Counted from the stretch's first letter, positions 44,804 through 53,520 are shown. The stretch is 64,000 bases of DNA from DATARH01 sp963778385 (GCA_963778385.1 CAVZUA010000035.1:62001-126000), one strand, 5' to 3'. Numbers and translations are program-made. The notes: generated from the letters alone by a model not told the origin.

Positions 44804-45934
44804 ATGGCTTATCTGCGCCGATTCTCGGTGACGCTGTTCGCGCTGCTCGGTGTCGTGGCAGCGCTCAATGCCGTCATGGATGCGACCGGATTGCTCGGCA
44901 TGCCGGTGATCCGCGGCATCAACGACGCAAAGGCGCCCGGCAAGGACCGGTTCTTCAAGCCGCTCGAGGTCGAATTGCGGCAGCCGCGCACCGTGTTCAT
45001 CGGCACGTCCCGGGTCGCGGTCGGGTTCGACCCGCACGACCTTTCCGGCGCCGATGCCTATAATCTCGGGCTCTTGGGATCGACTGTTCCCGAGCATATC
45101 GCCTTCGCGCGCTACGCGGTCGATTACGCGCCGGTCGAGCGCGTCCTGTTCGGCCTCGACTATGCGTCGTTCGGCGATTTCAACCGCTATTCCTCGGCGT
45201 TCCGCCTGGCGATTCTCGGGCCCTTCGCGTTTTGGCGGGCGCTGCCGGACCTGCTGCTGTCGCAAAGCCAGCTGCTGCAGTCGCGGATCACCCTCACCCT
45301 GTCGCGCCGCCACGTGAAGCCGCGCTTTGCCGATGACGGCATGCTGATCGCGGCCAACGAACTCCGTGACAGCCCCGATCCGGCAGTCCGCGTGCTCCGC
45401 AAGGTGGAGCAATACGCCCGCTTCTATCATTGGCTCGCGAGCCCTGAGCAGACGCTCGGCGAGCTCGACGATTTTCTCGCCGCCTTGCCGCCGCGGGTCG
45501 CTGTCACGGTCTTCGTCACGCCGGCGCATGTCGCGATGTACGAAGCGCTGCGGCCGGCCGGGCTCGAAGGCGCCTACGAAGACTGGCTGCGGCGGGTTAC
45601 CGAAATCTGTGCGGCGCACCACGTCCCGCTATGGGATTTCAACGGCTACAACCGCATCACCACCGAGCCGTTCGCGACCAGCGACGCTGATTATATCGAC
45701 GGTGCGCATACCAGGCCGGAAGTCGGCCGGCTGATGCTCGCGACGATGCTGCAAGGCGCCAAGATTCCCGATTTCGGCGTCCGGCTGACGCCGGACATGT
45801 TGGCGGAATACTTAGCGACGCAACGGATGGCGGCCGCCGCTTGGCGCCGCGACCATCCAGATGACGCGCGCCGCGCCGCCGAGGCAGCCGCCCGGGCCGA
45901 TGCTCTCGAAGCAAAGCGAGGAAATACGCGCTAA
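44804..45934 (+). CDS. SGNH/AlgX-like periplasmic partner of the MBOAT acyltransferase
   Basis: The 376-residue protein has an N-terminal membrane helix (about 7-25) and a periplasmic SGNH-like domain: VFIGTSRVAVGFDP (S69 is the likely nucleophile), YNLGLLGSTVPEHIAFARYA, and late DGAHTRPEVG (Asp and His of the triad). The arrangement with the MBOAT gene is that of alginate, peptidoglycan or exopolysaccharide O-acetylation systems. The glycan is unknown and no polysaccharide polymerase genes are near. The stop overlaps that of the convergent ABC gene (45931-45934), leaving no terminator space. Confidence 0.83.
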   Translation: MAYLRRFSVTLFALLGVVAALNAVMDATGLLGMPVIRGINDAKAPGKDRFFKPLEVELRQPRTVFIGTSRVAVGFDPHDLSGADAYNLGLLGSTVPEHIAFARYAVDYAPVERVLFGLDYASFGDFNRYSSAFRLAILGPFAFWRALPDLLLSQSQLLQSRITLTLSRRHVKPRFADDGMLIAANELRDSPDPAVRVLRKVEQYARFYHWLASPEQTLGELDDFLAALPPRVAVTVFVTPAHVAMYEALRPAGLEGAYEDWLRRVTEICAAHHVPLWDFNGYNRITTEPFATSDADYIDGAHTRPEVGRLMLATMLQGAKIPDFGVRLTPDMLAEYLATQRMAAAAWRRDHPDDARRAAEAAARADALEAKRGNTR

Positions 45935-46947
45935 TTCACCAGATGGCAGGAGACGCCGTGGCCGGGGGCGATTTCCTTAAGCACCGGTACTTCCTGCTTG
46001 CAGCGCTCCGTCACATAGGGGCAGCGCGTGTGGAAGGTGCAGCCCGGCGGCGGGTTGATCGGGCTTGGCACGTCGCCTTGCAGCAGCCGCTTTTCGCGCC
46101 GCAATTTCGGATTCGGCACCGGCACCGCCGAGAGCAGGGCCTCGGTATAGGGGTGTTTGGGCTGGGTGAAGAGCGTCGTCTTGTCGGCGTATTCGACGAT
46201 GCGGCCGAGATACATCACCGCGATGCGGTGGCTGATATGCTCAACGACCGCCAGATCGTGCGCGATGAACAGGTAGGAGAGCTGTTTCTCGCGCTGCAGA
46301 TCCATCATCAGGTTGATGACCTGCGCCTGGATCGACACGTCGAGCGCCGAGACCGGTTCGTCGGCGACGATCAGGCGCGGGTTGAGCGCCAGCGCCCGCG
46401 CGATCGAGATGCGTTGCCGCTGGCCGCCGGAGAATTCGTGCGGAAAGGCGCGCATCTGGCTGCGCCGGAGGCCGACCTGGTCGAAAATCTCGGCGGTCAG
46501 CGTCTCCTTTTTTTTGCCGGTCGCGAGCCCATGCACGCTGAGTGGTTCGCCGACGATGTCGCCGGCCGACATGCGCGGATTGAGCGACGAGAACGGGTCC
46601 TGGAAGATCATTTGCATCTGTCGGCGATACGGACGCATCGCCGACTTGCCGAGCCGCGTCACGTCGTGGCCGTCGAGCAGGATCGACCCCGCGGTCGGCT
46701 CGATGAGGCGCATCACGGTGCGCGCAACGGTCGATTTGCCGCAGCCGGATTCGCCGACCAGCCCCAGCGTCTCGCCTTCGCCGATCGAGAAACTGACTCC
46801 ATCTACCGCGTAGACCTGCCCGACCGTGCGGCGCAGCAGCCCCTTTTTGACCGGGAAATGCTTCTTCAGCTCGACGACGTCGAGCACTTTGGCCGAGGCG
46901 GCGGGAACCGTCGCGGGCCTGTCCATCGCCAGTACGGGGCTAGCCAT
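45931..46947 (-). CDS. Peptide/nickel-type ABC transporter ATP-binding protein (DppF/OppF)
   Basis: The 338-residue ATPase has Walker A GLVGESGCGKSTVARTVMRL, the signature EFSGGQRQRISIARALALN and Walker B RLIVADEPVSALDV, with the C-terminal oligopeptide-type extension PPPGCTFHTRCPYVTERC whose cysteines bind an Fe-S cluster in relatives. It powers uptake with DppD, DppB and DppC. It is the last gene of the four-gene unit and overlaps the preceding gene by 8 bases. A run of eight T in its plus-strand sequence near 46503 encodes KKKE and is not a frameshift. Confidence 0.93.
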   Translation of the reverse strand: MASPVLAMDRPATVPAASAKVLDVVELKKHFPVKKGLLRRTVGQVYAVDGVSFSIGEGETLGLVGESGCGKSTVARTVMRLIEPTAGSILLDGHDVTRLGKSAMRPYRRQMQMIFQDPFSSLNPRMSAGDIVGEPLSVHGLATGKKKETLTAEIFDQVGLRRSQMRAFPHEFSGGQRQRISIARALALNPRLIVADEPVSALDVSIQAQVINLMMDLQREKQLSYLFIAHDLAVVEHISHRIAVMYLGRIVEYADKTTLFTQPKHPYTEALLSAVPVPNPKLRREKRLLQGDVPSPINPPPGCTFHTRCPYVTERCKQEVPVLKEIAPGHGVSCHLVN

Positions 46948-48001
46948 AGAGCCGCTCCGAATGCCAGCAGGCGGCCCAGTGGCCCGCGCGTTTCTCCTCG
47001 TAATCCGGCGCGACCGAGCGGCAGCGATCGTCAGCGAATTGGCAGCGCGGCGCGAAGGTGCAGCCGGGCGGTAGATTGGTCAGCGCCGGCACCATGCCGG
47101 GGATCTCCTTCAGGCGGCCGTTGGCGTTGGCGACGGTCTCGCCGCCGATGATCGCGAGCTGCGGGATCGAAGCCATCAGCCCGTGGGTGTAAGGGTGCAG
47201 CGGCGCACCGAACAACTCCTCGACCTCGGCTTCCTCGACCTTCTTCCCGGCATACATGACGATGACCCGCTGCGCGGTCTCGGCGACCACCGCGAGGTCG
47301 TGGGTGATCAGGATCACCGCGGTGCCGAGCGTCTTCTGCAGATCGAGGATCAGGTCGAGGATCTGCGCCTGGATCGTCACGTCGAGCGCGGTGGTCGGTT
47401 CGTCGGCGAGCAGCACGCGCGGGTTGCAGGCCAGCGCCATCGCGATCATCGCGCGCTGCCGCATGCCGCCCGACAGTTGGTGCGGATATTCCTTGGCGCG
47501 CTGCACCGGCTCCGGGATCTTCACCAGGCGCAGCATGTCGATGGCCTTTTTCATCGCGTCGGCCTTCGACAAATCCTGGTGCAGGCGAACCGTCTCGGTG
47601 ATCTGCGCGCCGATTGTCATGACCGGGTTGAGCGAGGTCATCGGCTCCTGAAAGATCATCGAGATGTCGTTGCCGCGCACATCGCGCATCTCGGCTTCGT
47701 CGAGCTGGACGAGGTCGCGGCCGCCCAATTTTATCGAGCCGCCGATGATGCGGCCCGGCGGGCTCGGCACCAGCCGCATCAGCGACAGGGAGGTCATGGT
47801 CTTGCCGCAACCCGATTCGCCGACGATCGCGAGCGTCTCCCCGGCATGCACCGAGAAGCTCACATCATCGACCGCCTTGACGACGCCAAGCCGGGTGAAC
47901 AGGTAGGTTTGCAGCCCCGCGACCTCGAGCACGACCTCGGCATTGCCGTGCGGCCGGGCATGGGGCGCGGTCTCGGTGGGGGTTTCGGTCGCCATCGCCA
48001 C
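46940..48001 (-). CDS. Peptide/nickel-type ABC transporter ATP-binding protein (DppD/OppD)
   Basis: The 353-residue ATPase has Walker A AIVGESGCGKTMTSLSLMRL, signature QLSGGMRQRAMIAMALACN, Walker B RVLLADEPTTALDV and the Cys-containing C-terminal extension LPPGCTFAPRCQFADDRC. The open frame starts at GTG 48001, nine bases after a GGAG; an ATG two codons later is the alternative. It pairs with DppF as the heterodimeric motor. Confidence 0.93.
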   Translation of the reverse strand: MAMATETPTETAPHARPHGNAEVVLEVAGLQTYLFTRLGVVKAVDDVSFSVHAGETLAIVGESGCGKTMTSLSLMRLVPSPPGRIIGGSIKLGGRDLVQLDEAEMRDVRGNDISMIFQEPMTSLNPVMTIGAQITETVRLHQDLSKADAMKKAIDMLRLVKIPEPVQRAKEYPHQLSGGMRQRAMIAMALACNPRVLLADEPTTALDVTIQAQILDLILDLQKTLGTAVILITHDLAVVAETAQRVIVMYAGKKVEEAEVEELFGAPLHPYTHGLMASIPQLAIIGGETVANANGRLKEIPGMVPALTNLPPGCTFAPRCQFADDRCRSVAPDYEEKRAGHWAACWHSERLYG

Positions 48002-48048
48002 GCCGTACTACTCCAACAACAAGGTGCTTGAAAATCGAAACCGGCGAT

Positions 48049-48942
48049 TCAGCTGCGCTGCCGCGGGTCGAGCAGGTCGCGCAGGGCGTCGCCCAGCAGG
48101 TTGGTGCCGAATACCACGAAGCTGATCGCCAAGCCGGGGAAAATCACCAGCCATGGCGCGGTGCGCACATATTCGGCCGCCGATTCCGACAACATCCGGC
48201 CCCAGGACGGATGCGGCTCGGGAACGCCGAGACCAAGGAACGACAGCGACGATTCGGTGAGGATCGTCGAGCCGAGCTGCGCCGTCGCCAGCACGATCAG
48301 CGGCGCCAGCGTGTTGGGCAGTACGTGGCGCAGCGCGATGCGCCTCTCGCTCATGCCGATTGCCTTGGCGGCCTCGACAAACGGCTGCTCGCGCAGGCTC
48401 AGCGTGTTGGCCCGGATCACGCGTGCGACATAGGGCACCAGCGGGATCGCGATGGCGAGGATCGTGTTGTGCAGCGACGGGCCGAGCGCGGCGGCCATGA
48501 TGATCGCCATCACCAGCAGCGGCAGCGATTGCATCATCTCGAGCACGCGCTGGGTGATCAGGTCGAACCAGCCGAGCAGATAGCCCGACAGCAGCCCGAT
48601 CGCCACACCGATGCCCGAGCCGAGCAGCATCGAGCCCATGCTGACCGCGAGCGAAATCCGCGCGCCGTAGATGATGCGGCTGTACACGTCGCGGCCCATG
48701 AAGTCGCAACCGAGCCAATGCGCCGCGCCCGGCTTGGCAAGCGAGGCGGCGGCGTTGGTGCTCAGCGGGTCATAGACGGTAATCACTGGCGCGAAGATCG
48801 CCGCGAGCACAAACAGCGCCATGATCACCGCGCCGATCGCGCCCAGCGGGTAGCGGCGGATGAAGAACCGCACCGCACCCCAGCGGCTGCGCACATTGGC
48901 GCCGGCCGCGGCAAGTTCGGCATTGAAGTCGAGCGTACTCAT
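48049..48942 (-). CDS. Peptide/nickel-type ABC transporter permease (DppC/OppC)
   Basis: The 297-residue inner membrane permease has the N-terminal cytoplasmic leader and first helix (YPLGAIGAVIMALFVLAAIF), the large first periplasmic loop HWLGCDFMGRDVYSRIIYGA, the ATPase-contact EAA loop EAAKAIGMSERRIALRHVLPN, and the C-terminal helices. It forms the translocation pore with DppB, whose gene ends 22 bases upstream. Confidence 0.93.
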   Translation of the reverse strand: MSTLDFNAELAAAGANVRSRWGAVRFFIRRYPLGAIGAVIMALFVLAAIFAPVITVYDPLSTNAAASLAKPGAAHWLGCDFMGRDVYSRIIYGARISLAVSMGSMLLGSGIGVAIGLLSGYLLGWFDLITQRVLEMMQSLPLLVMAIIMAAALGPSLHNTILAIAIPLVPYVARVIRANTLSLREQPFVEAAKAIGMSERRIALRHVLPNTLAPLIVLATAQLGSTILTESSLSFLGLGVPEPHPSWGRMLSESAAEYVRTAPWLVIFPGLAISFVVFGTNLLGDALRDLLDPRQRS

Positions 48943-48963
48943 CCAGGCTCTCCCTATGCGCCG

Positions 48964-49911
48964 CTAGCTGCCGTAGCGAATGCGCGGATCGACCGCCGCG
49001 TAGAGCATGTCGATCACGAAGTTTATTGTCACCACCACGACGGCGATGAACATCACCAAATTCTGCACCATCGGGTAATCGCGCCAGCGGATCGCCTCGA
49101 CCAGGAAGCGGGCGACGCCGGGAATGTTGAACACGGTCTCGGTCACGATCAATCCGCCGAGCAGGAACGCCGCCTCGATGCCGATCACCGTGATCACCGG
49201 CAGCAGCGCGTTCTTCAGCGCGTGGTAATAGTTGATCGCCACCTCCGGCGCGCCCTTGGAGCGCGCGGTGCGGATGTAATCCTGGCGCAGCACCTCAAGC
49301 ATCGACGAACGCGTGAGGCGCATCATCAACGCCGAACTGCGGAAGCCGACCGCCGCCGCCGGCACGCTGTACATCAAGATCGCGTTCCAGAACCCGGTCG
49401 GCTGGGAGCTGTAGATCGGGATCGTGCCGAAATAGGCGACAAACCCCATCAGGATCAGCAATCCCAGCCAAAAAGCCGGCATCGATAGGCCGCTCAAACT
49501 GACCACGCGCAAGAAATAGTCGAGCTTGGTGTTTTGCTTGACCGCACTGATGACGCCGAGCGGCACGCCGATGACTACCGAGAAAAACAGCGCGATCCCG
49601 GCGAGACGGGCGGTGATCGGGATGCGCGGCGCGATCTCTTGGAGCGCCGGCTTTTCGGTCTGGTAGGAAACGCCGAGATCGCCGTGCAGCAGCCCGCCGA
49701 TCCAGTCCGCGTATTGCAGCGGCATCGGCTTGTCGAGGCCGAGATCGTGCTCGATTTTTTTCTTGTCTGCGGGATCGACGTAGCCGCCGGCGTCGAACAG
49801 GATGTCGGCGATGTTGCCGGGAGTCACGCGCAACAGCACGAAGATCAGCACGGATATGCCGAACAGGGTCATCAACATCAGCCCGAACCGGCGGACCAGA
49901 TAAGCTCCCAA
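48964..49911 (-). CDS. Peptide/nickel-type ABC transporter permease (DppB/OppB)
   Basis: The 315-residue permease begins YLVRRFGLMLMTLFGISVLIF and carries the DppB-typical loop LRVTPGNIADILF, the EAA-like loop YIRTARSKGAPEVAINYYHAL and the last-helix motif VDPRIRYG. It is the first gene of the importer. A periplasmic binding protein (DppA-like) normally precedes it, but the gene upstream is an unrelated small plus-strand ORF, so the solute-binding component is not in this window. Confidence 0.93.
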   Translation of the reverse strand: MGAYLVRRFGLMLMTLFGISVLIFVLLRVTPGNIADILFDAGGYVDPADKKKIEHDLGLDKPMPLQYADWIGGLLHGDLGVSYQTEKPALQEIAPRIPITARLAGIALFFSVVIGVPLGVISAVKQNTKLDYFLRVVSLSGLSMPAFWLGLLILMGFVAYFGTIPIYSSQPTGFWNAILMYSVPAAAVGFRSSALMMRLTRSSMLEVLRQDYIRTARSKGAPEVAINYYHALKNALLPVITVIGIEAAFLLGGLIVTETVFNIPGVARFLVEAIRWRDYPMVQNLVMFIAVVVVTINFVIDMLYAAVDPRIRYGS

Positions 49912-50028
49912 CGCTTGCCTCCCCTTGCGTCTCGCGCGCGTGCGTCACACGCTACCAGAGAAGCGAAGCCCGGTCGATCGCTCCTGGCGGCCAAAAGCGC
50001 TGCTTCGCTCACACTATCGTGCGGACTG

Positions 50029-50268
50029 ATGAACACCGCCGACACCGCCCGTAACCGCACCCGGCTCGCGGAACTCGCCAAAACCGTGGCGCGCCTGCGG
50101 GAACAATACGATGTGCTGATGAATGCTTTCAAATTCGACGAGGCGCGCGCCCTCGCGCCGGTGATCGAGGCAGCCGAACACGAGCGGACGACGCTCGCCG
50201 CATCGCTGCCACCGGACGAGGCGCCTGAGCCGAAACCTTACACCGTCGCGCGTCGCCGCCCGCGCTGA
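50029..50268 (+). CDS. Small hypothetical protein, predicted coiled coil
   Basis: The 79-residue product is mostly alpha-helical and charged (RLAELAKTVARLREQYDVL, FKFDEARALAPVIEAAEHERT), with a Pro-rich C-terminus ending in ARRRPR. I do not recognise a family. The open frame starts earlier, at 49534, but the upstream part overlaps dppB antisense; ATG at 50029 gives a natural beginning. It ends 3 bases before the convergent PAS gene. Confidence 0.5.
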   Translation: MNTADTARNRTRLAELAKTVARLREQYDVLMNAFKFDEARALAPVIEAAEHERTTLAASLPPDEAPEPKPYTVARRRPR

Positions 50269-50271
50269 GCG

Positions 50272-50709
50272 TCAGCCGCCGCCCTTCAAGACAGCAAGCT
50301 CGCGGCGCAGCGCGCGCATCTCCTCGAAGCGGGCGGTGGCGTCGCGCAGATAGGCGGCGATGCCGAGCAGCCGGCCGGTCTCGTCTTGTACCGGCAGAAT
50401 GGTGAACTCGACCGAGATTTGCGTCCCGTCCTTGCGCAGCGCGGGCACCGACAGCAAGGCGCCTTCGCCGTAGCGGCTTGGCGCGCCGCCCATCACCTTG
50501 TCGTAGCCTTCCCAGTGACGCCCGCGCAGGCGCTCGGGAATGATCAGGTCGAGCCGCGTGCCGATGGCCTCGCTTTCGGTAAAGCCGAAAATCCGCGTGG
50601 CGGCGGCGTTCCAGAACCGGATACGCCCGCCCGCGTCGGCGAAGACGATCGCGTCGGGGCCGTCGGTCGCCAGCCGGGCGATAAAATCCTGCGGCAGAGG
50701 AGTGTTCAC
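50272..50709 (-). CDS. Single PAS-domain protein, translationally coupled to ChrA
   Basis: The 145-residue protein is one PAS domain with short tails: IVFADAGGRIRFWNAAATRIFGF, LDLIIPERLRGRHWEGYD, RKDGTQISVEFTILPVQDET, then a helical end (FEEMRALRRELAVL). No kinase, GGDEF or DNA-binding domain follows. His65 lies at the position of the haem-ligand His200 in FixL (PExxRxRH), but that His is conserved in many PAS proteins without haem, so binding is only possible. The start is GTG at 50709, with GGGAGG upstream and a 4-base overlap (GTGA) with the chromate-transporter stop. It is expected to sense redox or a ligand and act with the transporter. Confidence 0.82.
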   Translation of the reverse strand: MNTPLPQDFIARLATDGPDAIVFADAGGRIRFWNAAATRIFGFTESEAIGTRLDLIIPERLRGRHWEGYDKVMGGAPSRYGEGALLSVPALRKDGTQISVEFTILPVQDETGRLLGIAAYLRDATARFEEMRALRRELAVLKGGG

Positions 50710-51260
50710 AGCGGTCCTCCCAAAACATCGACCACCTCGAAGAGCGCGCCGCTCGCTATCAGCAGCGGCACTGGGTGCAGCTTCGGCCAATAGAGCAACA
50801 CCCCGGTTGCCAGGATGGCGGCAATCCAGGCGGCCACCCCGGCGGGGGCGACGCGGAGGACCGCGACACCGCCCGACAAGAACAGCCCCGCAGCGATCGG
50901 CGCCATGCCGCGTTCGACCGCCTGGTGCCAGCGCGCGCCCTGCCAGCGGCTCCAGATCTTCGCGGCAACAAAGAGCAGCAACGACGCCGGCAGATAGAAC
51001 GCCACCGTCGCCACCAGCGCGCCGGTGAGTCCGGCGGTCTTCCAACCGATCAGCGCGCACAGCATCGACCCCGGTCCCGGCGCCGCGCGCGACAGTGCGA
51101 ACAAATCGGCGAATTCGCGCTGGCTCGTCCAATGCTGAACCTCGACCGATTGATGCGCGATGTCCGCGATCACCGAATTGCTGCCGCCGAACGACAATAG
51201 CGATAAGGGCGCGAAGACCGCGGCCAGTGTCAGAAGGTTTCCGGCCAAGGAGCCGCGCAT
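50706..51260 (-). CDS. Chromate transporter, second half (short-chain ChrA pair)
   Basis: The 184-residue membrane protein of the CHR family has the conserved FGGSNSVIADIAHQ (family FGGxxx motif) and SRAAPGPGSMLCALIGW. Short-chain CHR proteins occur as adjacent genes that together replace a 400-residue ChrA; the partner is at 51268. Function in the family is chromate efflux by a sulfate-like route, though many members have no proven substrate. ATG at 51260 is 7 bases after the partner's stop. Confidence 0.85.
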   Translation of the reverse strand: MRGSLAGNLLTLAAVFAPLSLLSFGGSNSVIADIAHQSVEVQHWTSQREFADLFALSRAAPGPGSMLCALIGWKTAGLTGALVATVAFYLPASLLLFVAAKIWSRWQGARWHQAVERGMAPIAAGLFLSGGVAVLRVAPAGVAAWIAAILATGVLLYWPKLHPVPLLIASGALFEVVDVLGGPL

Positions 51261-51267
51261 GCGCCGC

Positions 51268-51831
51268 CTAGCGCCGCACCCGCGCCCAGGCCAGCCCGAT
51301 GCTGATCGGCGCGAGCCCGAGCATGACCGGCAGCATCGGCCAGCCGAGAACACCGACGCAAAACACCGTCGCGGCGGCGACCGCGACGGCCGCTGGGTCG
51401 GCCGCGCCCTTGGCGATCGCGCTGATGCCGGTAGCAAAGCTAAGCCCGACCACCGCCGCCGCGACACCGTCGAGCACGACGTGCGCGGCGCGGTAGCCGG
51501 CGATACGGCTGTACACCGCGCCGACCAGCAGGATGATCACGAACGGGCCGAGCAGCAGTGCGAAGGGCGCGGCGAATGCCCCGGCGCCGCCTTTCAGGCG
51601 CCGTCCGGCCAACACCGACATCTTGATGCCGTTGGCGCCGGGCAGGCTCTGCCCCAGCGCCATCTCGGCGAGAAAGGCGCGTTCGTCGATCCACCCGCGG
51701 CGCTGGACCATCTCGCGATAAACCCAGCCGCCCGTCCCGCCGCCGAAACTGGTGCAGCCGAGCCAGAAAAAAGCGAAAAACAATGCCGGGAGGGTGACTT
51801 CCGCGGCCACCCGCCTTTCGCCGTCGTTCAC
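51268..51831 (-). CDS. Chromate transporter, first half (short-chain ChrA pair)
   Basis: The 187-residue membrane protein starts with the CHR-family motif FFWLGCTSFGGGTGGWVYRE, then WIDERAFLAEMALGQSLPGAN, and four further hydrophobic stretches. Together with the next gene it forms a full-size transporter in two polypeptides. It is the first gene of the three-gene unit ChrA-ChrA-PAS. It is divergent from the GNAT gene. Confidence 0.87.
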   Translation of the reverse strand: MNDGERRVAAEVTLPALFFAFFWLGCTSFGGGTGGWVYREMVQRRGWIDERAFLAEMALGQSLPGANGIKMSVLAGRRLKGGAGAFAAPFALLLGPFVIILLVGAVYSRIAGYRAAHVVLDGVAAAVVGLSFATGISAIAKGAADPAAVAVAAATVFCVGVLGWPMLPVMLGLAPISIGLAWARVRR

Positions 51832-51964
51832 CGCACCCCCAAGGCTACCTGACGCCGCCGCACGAAGTGAGGCATGGTCGATTATTGCGGTATCGTTCTA
51901 CGCGAACAAGCCGACGCCGGTGTTTCCCGGCGTCCGAAATCCGAGAAGGGGTGATCATTCAACC

Positions 51965-52732
51965 ATGAACGCGACCTTGTGGCGGGCCGAGGAGGCGGCG
52001 ATAAACGGCTTTCCGCCGCTGTGCCAGGTTGTCTTTGGGGACTGGCTGTTTCGCCTCAGCTACGGCGTCCGGCGCACCGCCAACTCCGTCACGCCACTGC
52101 GTGAGCCTGCCGGCGATCTTGCTGCGGTCATCACCGCCGCCGAGACGATTTATCGCCGGCAGAACCAGCCGACCATCGTTCGGCTGCCGTCATTTCTCGA
52201 TCCGGCGATCGACCGGGAACTCGCCGCGCGCGGCTACACGGAGGAAGGTGAGAGCTGCGTCATCGAAGGGCCGCTAGACCCGATCGTCGCGTCCACCGCG
52301 CCCCTCGGCGGCACCGACGCGGTGCGTCTCTCGCCGAAACCGGCGCCCGATTGGCTCGCGGCCATGGCGCGGCTGCAGGGTCAGTCGAGCGAGTTTCACG
52401 CGATCTACCGGCGGATCGTGGCGTCCGTCGTGTTGCCGGCGGCTTACGCGTTGTTGTTGGCCGACGGCGAGCCGGTAGCGTCGGCTTACGCCGTCATCCA
52501 TCGCGGGCTGCTGTGCTATGAATCGGTGGTCACCAGCGCCGCACATCGCCGCCGCGGGTATTCGCGGCGCGTCCTGGCCGCGCTGGCGCTGTGGGGCCGG
52601 CAGAACGGCGCGAGCGCCGCGGGGCTGCAGGTCGAGGCACCCAACGCGCCGGCGCGCGCCCTCTACCATTCGGTCGGCATGACCACCGAACTGCACCGCT
52701 ATCACTACCGGCGGCAGCCGGCGCCGGGCTGA
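51965..52732 (+). CDS. GNAT-family N-acetyltransferase
   Basis: The 255-residue protein has a GNAT domain in its C-terminal half: ALLLADGEPVASAYAVIHRG, the acetyl-CoA-binding VVTSAAHRRRGYSRRVLAAL (the RRxxG motif A), and APNAPARALYHSVGMTTELH. The N-terminal half is an additional domain typical of one amino-acid acetyltransferase group. ATG at 51965 is the first sensible start. The acceptor substrate is unknown. Confidence 0.82.
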   Translation: MNATLWRAEEAAINGFPPLCQVVFGDWLFRLSYGVRRTANSVTPLREPAGDLAAVITAAETIYRRQNQPTIVRLPSFLDPAIDRELAARGYTEEGESCVIEGPLDPIVASTAPLGGTDAVRLSPKPAPDWLAAMARLQGQSSEFHAIYRRIVASVVLPAAYALLLADGEPVASAYAVIHRGLLCYESVVTSAAHRRRGYSRRVLAALALWGRQNGASAAGLQVEAPNAPARALYHSVGMTTELHRYHYRRQPAPG

Positions 52733-52736
52733 ACGG

Positions 52737-52997
52737 TCAGTAGCAGATCGGCGACGGGCCGAGATAGGCGGCCTGCGGTGGTGTCGCGGCGCCGCCGATG
52801 ATGCCGGTGGCGCCGCCGATCGCGGCGCCCAGCCCGATCGGTCCGCCGGCGATCGCGGCGATCGCCGCGCCGGTGCCGGCGCCCAGCGCGCCGGTGCTGA
52901 TCGCCCGGCAGCCCGGCGTGACGCCGCAGCCCGCGAGCGCCAATGACGCCAGCGCCATGAGAACTGGCGCTCGCCAGTGCGTCGAAAACCCGTGCAT
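52737..52997 (-). CDS. Small lipoprotein with glycine-zipper segment
   Basis: The 86-residue product has a short signal peptide ending in a lipobox (ALASLALAGC, with lipidated Cys24) and then a Gly/Ala-rich repeat (GAGTGAAIAAIAGGPIGLGA) that fits the glycine-zipper/YMGG-like outer membrane lipoproteins, which line the cell envelope or form membrane-spanning bundles. It lies inside, but in another frame from, the open frame that continues a truncated FkbM methyltransferase. ATG at 52997 is chosen; 53045 would place unrelated residues before the signal. Confidence 0.72.
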   Translation of the reverse strand: MHGFSTHWRAPVLMALASLALAGCGVTPGCRAISTGALGAGTGAAIAAIAGGPIGLGAAIGGATGIIGGAATPPQAAYLGPSPICY

Positions 52998-53079
52998 TGT
53001 CGCATACCCCCAAGGCGCGCCTCGGCAGGGAAACAATTCCGTCATCTAAAGGTTCCCGCGGCCCGCCTTGTGACGACCG

Positions 53080-53520
53080 GACCTCGTCGGCGATATCGTC
53101 GAGCGTCATTTTGACGGCGGACGGTCCGGGTCCGTACTCAGGCGGGACGATAAAGCCGTTGCCGCCCTCATGCAGAAATCGCGTGGTACCGCGTTCGTCG
53201 CTGGCTGCAGTCTGAAACAACATCACCTTCGTAAGCCGGTTTTCCACTATTGCGGCCGTCAGACAAGCGCAATATTCCGGCACCATTTCAATGCTGACGA
53301 CGTGCGAACCGCACATCGCCGCTGGCGTCGAGATGACGCCGATATTCGCACCGACATCGATCGGCGTTCCGCGACCATTCAGATAATCGATCGCGAATAA
53401 GGCGACGTCGGATGTCGTTGTCCAACTGGACACCGCATGATGGTATTCGGTTGATAATTTTGGCAGAAACAGCGAATAGGGAGGCGTATTGCCGTCATCA
53501 ATTGCGACGATTTGAAACAT
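53080..53520 (-). pseudogene. FkbM-family methyltransferase, 3' part lost
   Basis: From ATG at 53520 the translation follows the FkbM fold: TPIDVGANIGVIS (SAM-binding motif I, residues 53-65), VVSIEMVPEYCACLTAAI, VMLFQTAASDERGTTRFL and KMTLDDIADEV. Homology stops near residue 147, where family members continue with the KxDxEG block. The reading frame stays open into GC-rich sequence over the lipoprotein gene but is no longer FkbM-like. The surviving half lacks the catalytic C-terminal half, so it is a dead gene. The sequence here is more AT-rich than its neighbours. Confidence 0.7.

Noticed and set aside
46500..46515. Run of eight T in dppF as a possible frameshift or slippery site
   Set aside because: The reading frame is intact through it (KKKE), and domains on both sides are in the same frame.
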